Below, one piece after another: positions 1 through 11,324 of a DNA stretch of 64,000 nucleotides; positions within the stretch are counted from its first letter, which is position 1; every line of letters begins with the position of its first letter. The translations under genes and the position numbers were made by a program. This stretch comes from Dama dama (Eukaryota > Chordata > Mammalia > Artiodactyla > Cervidae), in assembly GCF_033118175.1 (NCBI RefSeq), contig NC_083681.1, positions 16,138,001 through 16,202,000 of the forward strand. Direction: 5' to 3'. The notes beneath the pieces are model-generated. The model worked only from the letters and a program-made list of their open reading frames with translations, did no database searches and was not told where the DNA came from.

Positions 1-502
1 ATATATAGAAAACCCTAAAGACTGTACAAAATGCTGTTAGAACTAATAAGTGAACTCAATAAAATTGTAGGATACGAAGTCAACATAAAAAATCAGTTGT
101 GTTTCTATACACTAAAAACAAACTACTTGAAAGAAAATTAATAAAACAATTTCATTTACAATAACATAAAAATACTTAGGAGAAAACCAAGGATATAAAA
201 GATCTATACACTGAAAACTATAAAACACTGATGGATGAAATTAAAGAATACAGAAATAAAAGGAAAGACATCCTGTGTTTATCTTTTTAAGATTTAAAAT
301 TGTTAAATAGACCAAATTACCCAAAGAAATCTACAGATTCAATGTAATCTCCATCACAGTCTCAATGGCCTGTTTTACAGACTTAGGAAAAAAATCACCA
401 TATTCACTTGGAATCACAAAGGACCCCGAGTACTCAAAAGCAATTTTGAGAAAGAATAGAGCTAGAGACATCACACACTTCCTGACTTCAAAATATATTA
501 TA
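1..502 (+). mobile_element. Old L1 LINE, ORF2 fragment (left part)
   Basis: The plus strand resembles L1 ORF2 just after reverse-transcriptase motif C (AACCCTAAAGAC, then a NKIVGY-like stretch) and continues toward the C-terminal region. Frames are broken by many stops, so it is non-functional. It is cut at 502 by a younger L1 and resumes near 3129, where the text continues in register (ttatatagccacagtaattc). Confidence 0.85.
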
Positions 503-665
503 GAGAGGCACGATTGCAATGAGGGAAGTCATGAACTCCCTGTCTTCCCACACCTAAGATACTCACTAAACACTGGTGGGGGATCTCCAATGACCAGACT
601 ATTGGGAGGAGCTCCAGGGGCAACCAGCTTGTGGGATCCTGGTTCTCAGGCCAGAGATCAGGCTT

Positions 666-1014
666 GAGTGCCCACTCTTGCCACTGTTATTCAATATATT
701 TTTGGAAATCCTAGCCACAGCAAACAGAGAAGAAAAAGAAATAAAAGGAATCCAGATTGGAAAAGAAGTGAAACTCACACTGTTTGCAGATGACATGATA
801 TGGTACATATAAAACCCTAAAGATGTCACCAGAAAATTTCTAAAGCTAATCAATGAATTTAGTAAAATTGCAGGATACAAAATTAACACACTGAAACACT
901 TGTATTCCTAGATACTAACAATGAAGAATCAGAAAGAGAAATTAAGGAAACAATTCCACTCACCAATGCAACAAAAAGAATAAAAAACCTAGGAATAAAT
1001 TTACCTAAGGAGAC
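666..1014 (+). pseudogene. L1 ORF2 reverse-transcriptase fragment (broken)
   Basis: Translation on the plus strand gives an L1 RT stretch including LLFNIFLEILATAN and the catalytic motif C as LFADDM near 779-796. A TAA stop follows shortly after (WYI-stop). The fragment covers the RT palm around motif C only. It is a decayed retrotransposon gene, not a host gene. Confidence 0.8.
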
Positions 1015-1271
1015 GACCTTTTGTCTATTCAATCTCCTTACTGGTTATAGGTCTGCTCAGATTTTCTATTTCTTCATCATTCACTCTTGGTAAATTATAG
1101 GTTGCTACAATTTTACCTATTTTTTCTGATGATCCCAGTGTTTGGTTGTATAATGGTTCATAGTAATTTCTTATGGTCCTTTTTATTTCTTTGTCATTTA
1201 TTTATTCAAGTCTTCTCATTTTTTCTTACTTAGTCAAATGAAAGTTTTGTTAATTTTGTTAATCTTTTTTC
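1015..1271 (-). mobile_element. Inverted L1 ORF2 piece inside L1
   Basis: The left flank (cctaaggagac, to 1014) and right flank (aagacctgtatacagc, from 1272) are contiguous in ordinary L1 ORF2. Between them sit about 257 bp that read as reverse-complemented L1 ORF2 from a more upstream region (ggtctgctcagattttctat; cttatggtcctttttatttc). A gacct motif occurs at both edges. The mechanism (insertion, inversion or conversion) is not resolved. Confidence 0.65.
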
Positions 1272-2690
1272 AAGACCTGTATACAGCAAACTATAAGACA
1301 CAGATGAAAGAAATCAAAATCAACAGAAACAGATGAAAAGATATATCATGTTCTTGGAGTGGAAAAATCAATATTGTGCAAATAACTATGCTACCCAAAG
1401 CAATCTACAGATTCAATGCAATCCCTATCAAATTATTAATACCAATGGCATTTTTTCACAGACCTATGACAAAAAATTTCAAAATTTGTATGGAAACACA
1501 AAAGGCCACAAATAGCCAAAGCAATCTTAAGAAAGAAGAATGGAACTGGAGGAATCAACCATCCTGACTTCAGACTATACTACAAAGCTACAGTCATCAA
1601 GACAGTATGGTCCTGGCACAAAGACAGACATACACGATCAATGGAACAAGACAGGAAGCCCAGAGATTAAACCCTTGCACCTATGGGTACCTTATCTTTG
1701 ACAAAATGCAATATACAATGGAGAAAAGAAAAGCCCTTTCACTAAGTGGTGCTGGAAAAATTAGACAGCTATGTGTAAAAGAATGAATTTAGAACACTTC
1801 CTAACACCATACACAAAGATAAACTCAAAATGGGTTAAACACCCAAATGTAAGATCAGAAACTATAAAACTCTTAGAGGAAAATATAGGTGGAACACTCT
1901 GACATAAATCACAGCAAGATCCTCTATGATCCACTTCCTAGAGTAACAGAAATAAAAACAAAAATAAAGAAGTGGGATCTAGTTAAACTTAAAAGCTTTT
2001 GCATAACAAAAGGAACTATACACTGGATGAAAAGACAGCTCTCAGAATAGGAGAAAATAATTGCAAATGAAACAACTGGCAAAGGATTAATCTCCAAAAT
2101 ATATAAGCAACTCATGCAGCTTAATACCAAAAAGACATATAACCCAGTAAAAAATGGGCAGAAGACCTAAACAGACATTTCTCCAAAGACATACAGATGG
2201 CCAACAAACATGAAAAGATGCTCAATAGTGCTCATTATTAAAGAAGTGTACATCAAAAGTACAATGAGATATTACCTCACACTGGTCAGAATGGCCATCA
2301 TCAAAAAATCTACAAACAATAAATGCTGGAGAGGGTATGGAGGAAAGGAAACCCTCTTGCACTATTGGTGGGAATGTAAATTGATACAGCCACTATGTAG
2401 GACAATATGGAGATTTCTTTAAAAACTAGGAATAAGACTATCATATGACCCAGCAATCCCATTTCTGGGCATATATCCTAAGAAAACCATAATTGAAAAA
2501 GACACAAGTACCCCTATGTTCATTGCAGCGCTACTTACAATAGCTAGGACACAGAAGCAACCTAGATAACCACTGATAGATAAACGGATAAAGAAGTTGC
2601 GGTACATATATATAATGGAGTATTTACACAGCCATAAAAAGGAACACATTTGAGTCAGTTCTAGAGAGATGGATGAACGTAGAGCATTTT
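1272..2690 (+). pseudogene. L1 ORF2 C-terminal region (decayed)
   Basis: Plus-strand text follows L1 ORF2 after the RT domain: the acccaaagcaatctacagat block, the gacttcagactatactacaa block, the atatgacccagcaatccca block and the final ggaatattatt/gccataaaaa-type end. Stops and frameshifts occur throughout. The later part, about 2690-3120, is 3' UTR. Confidence 0.8.
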
Positions 2691-3128
2691 ATGCAGAGTG
2701 AAGTAAGTCAGAAAAACAAATATCATATATTAATGCATATATGTCTATAGATATATATATGGAATCTAGAAAAATGGTACTGATGAACTTATTTGCAAGG
2801 CAAGAATAGAGGTTAGACATAGAGAACAGATTTTTGGACATACCAGGGGAAGGAAAGGGTGGGACACATTGAGAATGTAGCATTGAAACATATATATTTT
2901 CATATGTAAAACAGATAGCTAACGGAAACTTGCTGAAAACACAGGGAGCTCACTGTGGTCCTCTGTGGCGACCTAGAGGGGTGGAATGGGGTGGAGAATG
3001 GGGAGGAGGTTCAAGAGCAAGGGGACATATGTATACTTATGGCTGAATCATGTTTTGTATAGCAGAAGTGAACACAATAATGTAAAGCAATTATCCTCCA
3101 GTTAAAAACAAATTGAAAAAATATTATA

Positions 3129-4068
3129 TAGCCACAGTAATTCATATAATATGGAACTGACATAAAGATAGGTATATAGACAATTGGAACAGAATAGAGT
3201 GCCAAGAAATAAATCCATGTACATCTGGTTAACTGGTCTTCAACAAGGATGCTAAGAACAGAAATGAAGACAATTTCTTCAACAAGTGATGTTGAGAAAA
3301 CTATATATCTGTATGCAAAAGAATAAAATAGGACTCTTATGACACACACAAAAATCAACTCCATATGAATTAAAGGCCTAAACAGAAGACTTCAAGCTGT
3401 AGAAGTTTTAGACAAAAATATGGGGGTTGGGGAGGATGTGGATAAATTGTGTTTTTGTTGGGAATGTGAAATGGTACACCCATTATGGAAAGCAGTATGG
3501 AAGTTCATAGAGAAATTAAAATAGAATTACCATATGATCCAGCAATCCCACTATTTGTTACCTACCCAAAAGAACTGAAGTCAAGATTTTGAAGAGCTAT
3601 TTGCACTCCCATGTTTAATGCAGTGTTACTCACAATGGTCAAGATGTGAGAACAACCTAAATTTCTATGAATAGATGAATAGATAATGTGGTGCATACAT
3701 ACAGTGGAATATTGTTTATCCTTGAAAAAGAAGGAAATCCTGCCACATGTGACAATATGGATGAACCTAGAGAAAGTTAAGTGAAAGAAGTCAATTACAA
3801 AAGCATGAGTACTGCATGGCTCCACTTATATGAGCTATCTAAAAAGGTCAGACTCACAGAAACAGAGGAGAATAGTCCGTTCCTGGGGCTGAAGGGAGAG
3901 GAAAGTGTGAAGTGGTTATTCAACTGGTATAAAGTTTCAGTTATTCAAGATGGATACATTCTAGAGGTCTGTTGTAAAATATTGTGTCTACAGGATTAAA
4001 TTGAACATTTAAAATTTTCTTAAGAGGACAGATTTCGCATTGAGTGCTCTTAACACAATTAAAAAAAG
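3129..4068 (+). mobile_element. Old L1 LINE (right part, ORF2 C-term and 3' end)
   Basis: This continues the element of 1-502: gccacagtaattcatataat, then ccatatgatccagcaatccc near 3531, then a 3' UTR ending in an A-rich tail (about 4058-4074). The sequence is more diverged than the inserted L1, consistent with the nesting order. Confidence 0.85.
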
Positions 4069-4390
4069 AAAGATATTTTGCATGTGTCAAAATTTTATTT
4101 AAATGATTAACGGAGGGGCCATCAGAATGACAAAGCTAGTTCAACAAGGGTATGAGAATCTGGGATTTATATACTCAGTGGAAATAAGAGTGGTGAAATG
4201 AGATTACTAAACTAGATAGAATGAATCTGGACCCTAATCAATTGTTAGCCAAAGTGACATTTCTCTAAAGACTCAGATCAATCTCAGATGGCCCTAGTAT
4301 GACATTAAAAGATCACAGAATCATCTCTTTGCCTTATTTACAAGTTCTAGATACATTTCCCTGAATATTGCCTCTGCTATCACAAGCAAA
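4069..4390. other. Unassigned intergenic/intronic sequence
   Basis: I see no repeat, exon-like frame or RNA gene in this A/T-rich stretch. Confidence 0.5.
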
Positions 4391-4572
4391 GGGCTTCCCA
4401 GGTGGTGCTAGTGGTAAATAATCTGCCTGCCAATGCAGGAGGTGTAAGAGATGCAACTTTGGCAGAGGTGGATGGCCCTCCACTCTAGCATTCTTGCCTG
4501 GAGAATCCCATGGACAGAGGAGCCTGGTGAGCTATAGTCCACGGGGTTGCAAACAGTTGGATGCATCTAAAC
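4391..4572 (+). mobile_element. Bov-tA SINE (diverged)
   Basis: It starts gggcttcccaggtgg and runs to the cacggggttgcaaacagttgg block. The middle is disturbed (gatgcaactttggcagaggt), so it is one of the more diverged copies. Bov-tA is a tRNA-Glu-headed ruminant SINE. Confidence 0.92.
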
Positions 4573-4751
4573 ACATTACATTGAGTCTCATTCTAGGTAA
4601 TGCATGTCCTCACACTCACATAAAAGCTGACCTCATATATTTTTGTGCTAAGATTGTTAATTGAACTTTCTGCTTAGTTAACTGCCTCCGATAGTTTTTA
4701 AAGGTTGTTGAAGTTAGATATAAACAATATATAGCACACACAGAGTCGTGA

Positions 4752-4969
4752 GGGCTTCCTTGTGGCTCAGATGGTAAAGAATCCGCCTGCAATGCGGGAG
4801 ACCTGGGTTTGATCTCTGTGTTGGGAAGATCCCCTGGAGGAGGGCATGGCAACCCACTCCAGTATTCTTGCCTGGAGAATCCCCACGGACAGAGGAGCCT
4901 GGCGGGCCGTAGTCCACGGGGTCGCAAAGAGTCGGACGCGACCGAGAGACGAAGCGCAGCACAACACGT
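4752..4969 (+). mobile_element. Bov-tA SINE, left arm of an inverted pair
   Basis: Full head (gggcttccttgtggctcag), B-box-like region (gggtttgatctc), body (ccactccagtattcttgcc) and tail (gtcgcaaagagtcggacg). Its tail faces the tail of the minus-strand copy starting at 4977. Confidence 0.95.
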
Positions 4970-4976
4970 AGAGCCA

Positions 4977-5187
4977 TGAAAGTGAAAGTGAAAATGTTGG
5001 TCGCTCAGTCGTGTTTGGCTCTTTGCGACCCCATGGACTGTAGCCCGCCAGGCTCCTCTGTCCATGAGATCCTCCAGGCAAGAATACTGGAGTGGGTTGC
5101 CATGCCCTTCTCCAGGGAATCTTCCCGACCCAGGGATGGAACCCGGGTCTCTCGCATTGCAGGCAGATTCTTTACCATCTGAGCCCG
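4977..5187 (-). mobile_element. Bov-tA SINE, right arm of an inverted pair
   Basis: Reverse-complement Bov-tA: it begins with a (gaaagt)n-like stretch, then gtcgctcagtcgtgtttgg, and ends ttctttaccatctgagccc. It lacks the last bases of the head. Together with 4752-4969 it makes a near-palindrome with arms of about 210 bp and a spacer of only a few bases. Confidence 0.95.
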
Positions 5188-6458
5188 CAGACATGCCTCA
5201 TACACTAATGGTACAATAGTTTATATTACTGTGCCGATTCAGTGATAGCTATTACATGTAATTTCAGAAACTATGTTTTCCGATTGTGTACATTTTGTTC
5301 TATTCGGCCTGATTCATTTACATAAGTGTAGCAAGAAGTGTTTTTTCATAAACCTTTTTATTGTATTGTCAGCAAAACTAGAGAAAAGCTCACCTAATTA
5401 ATTTCTGTCTGGAGGTTATGGAGGAATCTAGGGTTGTATTTTCAATAGCCTTCATTAAACAAGAGTTTTTTTTTTTTCTTTTTTTTAACTGCTCTTAGCT
5501 TATCTATCCTGAAGGCGAAGAAACTGAAACTAAGAAGTTAATCTCCATCAGGTTTTAACTATAGTACCCATAATCTCTAATGAATTTCTTCTTCTGCAGT
5601 GCTCTTCAATTCAGTGAGATTCCTGGCCTGACAGGAAGCGATCTTTACTACCAGCTGCAAGCCATAGACCTCCCAAGAAGGCTTTGTAGATATTGATTCC
5701 ACATAAAAAGTATAGATTTTTTGAGACAGACAGAGATTTGCTCCTTCATGGTGGGCCCTTCATACATAGTGAAATGGAATTTATTTTCTAACATGACATT
5801 GCCAGCATAGCCTTCGTTACACAATAGATCTGTCCAATTATATCCTGGCTTAAATACTGATTCCTAAAAACCACACATGCATAATTATTGCCATTAAATG
5901 TGAAGCGTCTCAGTTCAGGTAGTTGCAATATCTGCTCACTGTCCTAAGTATTTTGTAAACAGGGCAAACAATATCTTACATATTTTCTGTAGAATCTTGC
6001 TAATTACTCTAGAGATAACTAATGTCTAAGTATAGTTTGCTCATTTAAATATGAATTATAATGAAAAACTGTAAAGTGTGAACTTAGTAGTGTTTTATCT
6101 CCTTTTGTCAAAGGTCGATTGTGACTTTTGTAAGTTTAACTAAACGTGAAAACAGCCTTTTGGATTCCTTTTGGATTCTTATCATCATCCTTATATTCCT
6201 TTGATGATTCATTAGTTTATAATCTATATTAAGATTTCCCAGAGGATATTTTCACTTAATTCGGAGGTGTCAGTGGGAATAAAAAGCATTCAGAGTGTGG
6301 CCTTTCAGTTTTCACAAGTATAGCCTGTTAAACTGAGTGTTAGAAACAGAATAAGAGGGAAGAAAAAGGAAAATCTTCTACATTTATCAAACAGCAGAAC
6401 ATTAAAAACATTACCAGCAATATTTTAAAACAAATGACTGTATGTAGGTTTTTGCTAT
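5188..6458. other. Unassigned sequence with poly-T tracts
   Basis: Contains T-rich runs at about 5465-5487 but no repeat family or exon that I can recognise. Confidence 0.45.
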
Positions 6459-6680
6459 GGCATCCCAGGTGTCTCAGACAGTAAAGAGTCTGCCTGCAAT
6501 GCAGGAGACATGGGTTCAATCACTGGATCAGGAAGATCCCCTGGAGAAGGAAATGGCAGCCCGCTCCCGTACTCTTGCCTGGAGAATTCCATGGACAGAG
6601 GAGCCTGGTGGGCTACAGTCCGTGGGTCCAAAGAGTCGGACAGGACTGAGGACAGGACTGAGTGACTAACACTTTACTTT
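6459..6680 (+). mobile_element. Bov-tA SINE, first of a tandem pair
   Basis: Head ggcatcccaggtgtctcag, body gatcccctggagaaggaaat and tail agagtcggacaggactgag. The tail contains a short duplication (gaggacaggactgagtgac). The next SINE follows within 3 bp in the same orientation. Confidence 0.95.
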
Positions 6681-6682
6681 AT

Positions 6683-6884
6683 GGTATCCCAGGTGATGAA
6701 GTGATAAAGAATCCGCTTGCCAACGCAGGAGACATGGTGACTTGGGTTCCATCCCTGGGTTGGGAAGATCCCCTGGAGTAGGAAATGGCAAGCCACTCCA
6801 GTATTCTTACCTGAAAAATACCATGGACAGAGGAGGCTGGAGGGCTATAGTCCATGAGGTCAGACATGACCGAGTGCACATGCA
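6683..6884 (+). mobile_element. Bov-tA SINE, second of a tandem pair
   Basis: Head ggtatcccaggtgatg, body gatcccctggagtaggaaat, and a shortened tail (gtcagacatgaccgagtg). It sits head-to-tail with 6459-6680, either by insertion into that copy's T/A-rich tail or by duplication. Confidence 0.93.
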
Positions 6885-7351
6885 ACTTCTTTACATTCTG
6901 TTGGATCTTGGGTCAACTACTATCTACTTTCATAAGGTCTTCTCTTGGATTGAAGTGGTTCCTGGGAATCCCGAGTCAGGTCTCTTGTAAGAGTTGATAA
7001 GTGCTGCTCACAGTGTTGATGTCAACTCATCCTGCCAAGACTACACTCATGAATCTTTTCCTTGTGGTATTGGTAGTTAAAAGTGCCTGTTATAGTCCTT
7101 TCCTCCAACACTCTAAGATGATCCTTCTTTGCTATTTCTTCTAGAAGATTTAATTTCTGGCCTATAGCTAAAAGCAGAGGCCTTCATGCAAGGTAAGAGA
7201 AGAAGAAATCATCTGTTAATGACAAAAATGAAAGTCTGGTGTAATTTTTTGTCAATAAGGGAATGAGAAAAATTATGAGAAAACTAGTGAGTAATCTGTC
7301 AACCAAGAAAGGTATTAATAGTGTCCATCCTAACCAATAAAAAGATAAGGA
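6885..7351. other. Unassigned sequence
   Basis: No recognisable gene or repeat. Confidence 0.45.
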
Positions 7352-7359
7352 CTCTAAGT

Positions 7360-7549
7360 GGTAACAGTAGTGTAGTCACTCAGTCATGTCTGACTGTTTG
7401 TGACCCCATGGACTGTAGCCTGCCATGTTCCTCTGTCCGTGGGATTCTCCAGCCATTCCCTTCTCGAGGGGATCTTCCCAACCCAGAGACTGAACCTGGG
7501 TCTCCTGCATTGCAGGCAGATGTTTTCACCCTCTGAGCCACCAAGAAAG
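7360..7549 (-). mobile_element. Bov-tA SINE with 8-bp target duplication
   Basis: Reverse-complement Bov-tA with a short internal deletion near 7452 (the ggcaagaatactggagtggg block is missing). It is flanked by ctctaagt at 7352-7359 and 7550-7557. Confidence 0.94.
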
Positions 7550-7557
7550 CTCTAAGT

Positions 7558-8023
7558 ACTCTAAAAATTACCCCCAAAACTGAAACCTCAAGTATAAATT
7601 GAGAATTATGGCTAACAAAATGGAAATTAAAAAAAAAAAGAAGAAAAGTAATACATTGAATCCATCGTACTTAGAAGCAATGGGGTTATAGTTTGTGATA
7701 ACAGTTTTGGATTTGTTGGACAAGTAATTATAAATATATCAGCTAAGGAAGACATTATATACTCAGAGATATGCTGAGAGCATCAGTGAGATTAAAAAAT
7801 ATTGGAAAGAAAAAAAAAAAATATTGGAAAGGGGACTGACTATTCAAAAACAGGTGCCAGGCCGACAAGGGTAATTCTATTGATTTCTGTAGTTCTCAAA
7901 CAATTCCAAAGAGCTGTTTATTCACTGTGCTGGTGTCAATTTGTAAATTACTATGAAAAAAGGGAAAAAGAGGAAAAACCATGTCAAAAATTACTGTTAA
8001 ATAAAGCCACCTGTACTGTTTTG
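7558..8023. other. Unassigned sequence
   Basis: Only low-complexity A runs and a local repeat of atattggaaag (about 7799-7830) are visible. Confidence 0.45.
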
Positions 8024-8048
8024 TTTTTTTTTTTTTTTTTTTTTTTTT
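8024..8048. repeat. Poly(T) tract, 25 T
   Basis: Uninterrupted run of 25 T. It could be the tail of a minus-strand retrocopy, but the sequence just 3' of it is not recognisable. Confidence 0.9.
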
Positions 8049-8106
8049 AAGGAATCTCATTAGTTCCCAAGGTAGCTTTTTCAGCTATTTGAAAAAAATA
8101 TTTTCT

Positions 8107-8248
8107 GAGGACTTCCCCGGTTGTCCAGTGACTGGGAGTCTGTGCTCCCAGCGCAGGGGACCTGGGTTCAATCCCTGGTCAGGGAGCTAGATCCTACATG
8201 CTGCAACTAAGACGCAGCACAACTAAATAAATAAATAAATAGATATTT
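8107..8248 (+). mobile_element. CHR-type tRNA-derived SINE with perfect 15-bp target duplication
   Basis: Text gacttccccggttgtccagtg, then a B-box-like gggttcaatccctgg and an (AAAT)n tail. This matches cetartiodactyl CHR-family SINEs and differs from Bov-tA. The 15 bp aaaaaaatattttct flank it perfectly at 8092-8106 and 8249-8263. Confidence 0.85.
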
Positions 8249-8447
8249 AAAAAAATATTTTCTCTATCCACTGTTCATTTGGCTGTTTAGCTACAAGGAT
8301 AAGTCTGTATAAGTATCCAATTTTTATTTTTCTAGGTGAAAATCAATGGTCTTAAAGCCAGTTTTAGTTTTCTAAAACAAGGTCAAATTTGGAAGAAACT
8401 TAAATATGAAAGACATGTTTGTCTTTTTGTGTGTGTGGAGTATGATT

Positions 8448-8508
8448 TTATTTATTTATTTATTTTTTCCATTTATTTTTATTAGTTGGAGGCTAATTAC
8501 TTTATGTT
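8448..8508 (-). mobile_element. L1 3'-end stub
   Basis: A (TTTA)n tract followed by attagttggaggctaattac is the reverse of the ruminant L1 3' end. The copy is truncated to about 60 bp. Confidence 0.75.
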
Positions 8509-9384
8509 TGTCTTTTCTACTCAGGAGTCCCCTCAGCTTTGTGTCTGGTGAAGGCAGGCGCCCCACCTCCCATCTTTTCTTCTTGTAGAAATTCCACAAG
8601 GCAGGTAACCTCACACCTGCTCATCCCATCCTAAGTCTACTCATTGCCATGTTGGCACATTTACTTTTCTTTCAGTAGCCCTCATTTCACTCTGTGCTAT
8701 CCTAAATGCCACCAAAGTGCCAAGATATAACCCCACTCTCCATGGAGTCAGTTGTACTTCTAGTTTTTATTTACCTCCCTTTTATGAACCAAACACAGTG
8801 CCCAGAGGGTATTTCATGGTGCCCAGCATTTCTGAGCAGAATTATGCTTTTCTGTAATGTAAAACACCATAAACTCTCACATGGTAGTGATTATAATTTT
8901 ATGTGATGGAAAGGATTCATAGAATGAGTATTCCCAGTCTTTACCTCCTTCTGCCTACTCAACAGATTGTGACTTTGTTTGGTTACTTCTCTCCAACCCT
9001 CCAAATTTCCTAATGAGTTTTTTGGGCTTTTCGTGGAAAATCAAGATGCAGAGAGGAGAGAGGAAGAAATAAATGCCTCGATCTTGGAGAAGTGTGTGCC
9101 TGGAAGGATGAGAATTTTGGATGCAATGACTAAAAAAATGATGAAAAATTATAACTTCAGACTATAAATCTTATTTATGGTGGTCAAGAAATTTTAGTAA
9201 AGGTATTAAATAATTTTGAAATTATTTCCTTATTTGGCTGTATTCTTTTGACTACAGCAAAATTTGGGGACTAAACTTCATGGTTAGATTTCATAACTGT
9301 TCCATTTCATATCAATTTATTGAGAAATTGTGTGCTAACTAAAAAGAAGAGTCCTCTTTTGGAGTGGATAGAGGTGATATAGTA
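8509..9384. other. Unassigned sequence
   Basis: No repeat or exon that I can support. Short open frames here show no domain. Confidence 0.45.
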
Positions 9385-9615
9385 TGGATTTTTGAGACAG
9401 ACAGGCTTGGTCAAATTCTACAGTTTATAACTTGTACAACTTTGGGCCAATTGTCTAAATAATCTAAGCTTCGAATATCTCATTCTGTTACTTTTAAAGA
9501 GGAAAACAGTAAATAAAAATGGTGATGATGATGATGATGATGGTAGTACCTAACTTATAGATGCCTGACACCAAGTAAATGCTCATTAATATTACCAACT
9601 ATTGTTATTATTTCA
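9385..9615 (+). mobile_element. MIR SINE
   Basis: MIR landmarks in order: acaggcttggtcaaatt, aacttgtacaactttgggc, tctcattctgttac, then the tail part gcctgacaccaagtaaatgc and ttattattt. The core is expanded by a (GAT)n run at 9521-9543. Confidence 0.8.
9521..9543 (+). repeat. (TGA)n microsatellite
   Basis: About seven TGA units lie inside the MIR. Confidence 0.9.
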
Positions 9616-9953
9616 ATCCATATATGATTAGTACCTTTGGAAAAAATGATGGGAAAGGTATTAATTATCATGGCTAGAGTGGTTCAAGAAGGACTCTTCA
9701 TGGGGTTATTTCTCATTGTATTAAACTTTCATCCATGCATGCTTTCAAAAATTACATGAAATATACATATTCACTGTGGAATAATCATAAAATACAATAA
9801 GTAAAAGGAAGGAAAAAGTCATCCAAAACATCGTCTCTAAAAAAATTGCTATTAATGCTTTAGAATTTGTGTGTGCATACTTTTTGATCAATATTTGTTT
9901 AAAAAAAAAAGTAGGATACAATTATATGTTTTGCAAACTGCTTCCTACAACTT

Positions 9954-10086
9954 GAGTGAGTGAGTGAGTGAAGTCACTCAGTCGTGTCTGACTCTTTGCG
10001 ACCCCATGGACTGTAGGCTTACCAGGGTCCTCTGTCCTTGGGATTTTTCAGGCAAGAATACTGGAGTGGGTTGCCATTTCCTTCTC
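9954..10086 (-). mobile_element. Bov-tA SINE, 5'-truncated
   Basis: Reverse-complement SINE body with a (GAGT)n start and gtcactcagtcgtgtctgac. It stops at catttccttctcc, so the tRNA-like head is missing. The duplication caactt occurs at 9948-9953 and 10087-10092. Confidence 0.93.
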
Positions 10087-10435
10087 CAACTTAGTATGTT
10101 GCAAATATTCTTCCATGTCAATATCTATATTATATTTTCAATTGAAATTTCTGTATAGTATTTTCTTTTATGGATGTTTCATAATTTATTTCACTAATAC
10201 TGAAGGTATAGTTTTGAATTTAGGAAAGGTCCTAAATGGTGAGTAAGAGGCAGGAGTGAAACTAAAGGCAGTTAGAACAGCAGTTTCCAATGTTCTCCTA
10301 TGGTTATAAACTTTTTCATTGTGGAAGAGGGCCAGTGTGATGCCTGGTTAAAGAGCAGATATCAGAGGATTCTGAGTAACAGACTGGTGCAATCTACTTA
10401 TTCATTATTTTTTCAAACAATTCAGTAGCCACATG
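10087..10435. other. Unassigned sequence
   Basis: Nothing recognised. Confidence 0.4.
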
Positions 10436-10590
10436 TAGATTAGAATGAAGGCAGGGAGTTAGGAAGAGTGGAAGCAGGAAGACCAGTTTTCTAGGAAGAG
10501 AGTGATGGGAACTGGACTAGGGTAGAAACTGCTGCTGTCATCTTGAAATTCTGAGTAATTTATCTTTGCACTTGAGTTTTTAAGTGGAAG
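10436..10590 (+). mobile_element. L2-like LINE fragment
   Basis: gtggaagcaggaagaccagt and actggactagggtag resemble a conserved stretch of the mammalian L2 3' region. It is short and diverged. Confidence 0.55.
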
Positions 10591-11324
10591 TTTGATGGGA
10601 AAATGGACCATGTACATGAGCAAAGGAGATGCATGCCGTATGTGTGCCTGTCACGCCTTGCTGTCCCATTTGCGTACAGAATTTGCAGCACCCCACAAAG
10701 TTCTAGTGGGCGCATAAAACATGAGAGTTTAGCAAAACTTGGACCAAGTATAAGGTAAGTATGTGACATCTAAGACTGCGTAAGCAGGGGCACTGACAAG
10801 AACACCTTCCTTTTGAACCAGAACTTGGTTTGAAGTGCAAAAAGAAGGCAGTGGTGTTCTAAGAAAGATGAAGTACCGAAAAGCTCTATCATAACCTCTC
10901 AATCATGTTACTTCCTGTATCAGCCAACCACTTACACTGAAAATGATGACATTGAAAAAATGAGAAAGATAAGGCAGCTCATAATTCCTTTTGTTTTTCA
11001 TCCCTCCTCACTTATCAATAAACTGAGGGTACAGAGCATTAGTAGAAGGTGCTTGTATCAAGAAGTGAAATAGAAATAATTGAGCTAGTTTTGTGCAACT
11101 TTCCCACTCTTCTGATAAGAGTGAGATACATATAAACTATGAACCATGACTTGTCTCATTTTGGTGATTTTTGCATGCAAGTTAAGTGCTCTTTTGTACT
11201 TAAAACCAACTTTGCCCTATGTATGTGAGCAATAAATTTTAAATCTTTCTTTACATAGAATGACTTTAATTGCTATGGGGAAAAATTAAACAAGAAAAGA
11301 GAGTGAGATGAGAATGTGAGCTTC
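10591..11324. other. Unassigned sequence
   Basis: No repeat or exon recognised. Confidence 0.4.

Larger units (their letters stand above)
503..3120 (+). mobile_element. Younger cetartiodactyl-type L1, internally rearranged
   Basis: This copy lies inside the older L1. It carries ORF2 RT text (666-1014), ORF2 C-terminal text (1272 to about 2690) and a 3' UTR ending in an A-rich tail at about 3120. The end text (aagtgaacacaataatgtaaagcaattat) matches the ruminant L1 tail seen reversed at 8448-8508 and 44623-45155. The flanks atattata (495-502 and 3121-3128) look like the target duplication, though the A-rich tail makes its limits uncertain. Two parts do not fit a normal 5' truncation: the 503-665 segment and an inverted piece at 1015-1271. 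Confidence 0.85.

Noticed and set aside
4752..4830. tRNA-Glu gene suggested by the SINE heads
   Set aside because: The A/B-box-like heads belong to Bov-tA elements and lack a complete cloverleaf.
4616..5194. 192-codon minus-strand frame
   Set aside because: It spans the inverted Bov-tA pair; SINE sequence, not a gene.
8024..8400. Processed pseudogene suggested by the T25 tract
   Set aside because: The adjacent sequence shows no coding or mRNA-like text, and the CHR SINE accounts for part of it.
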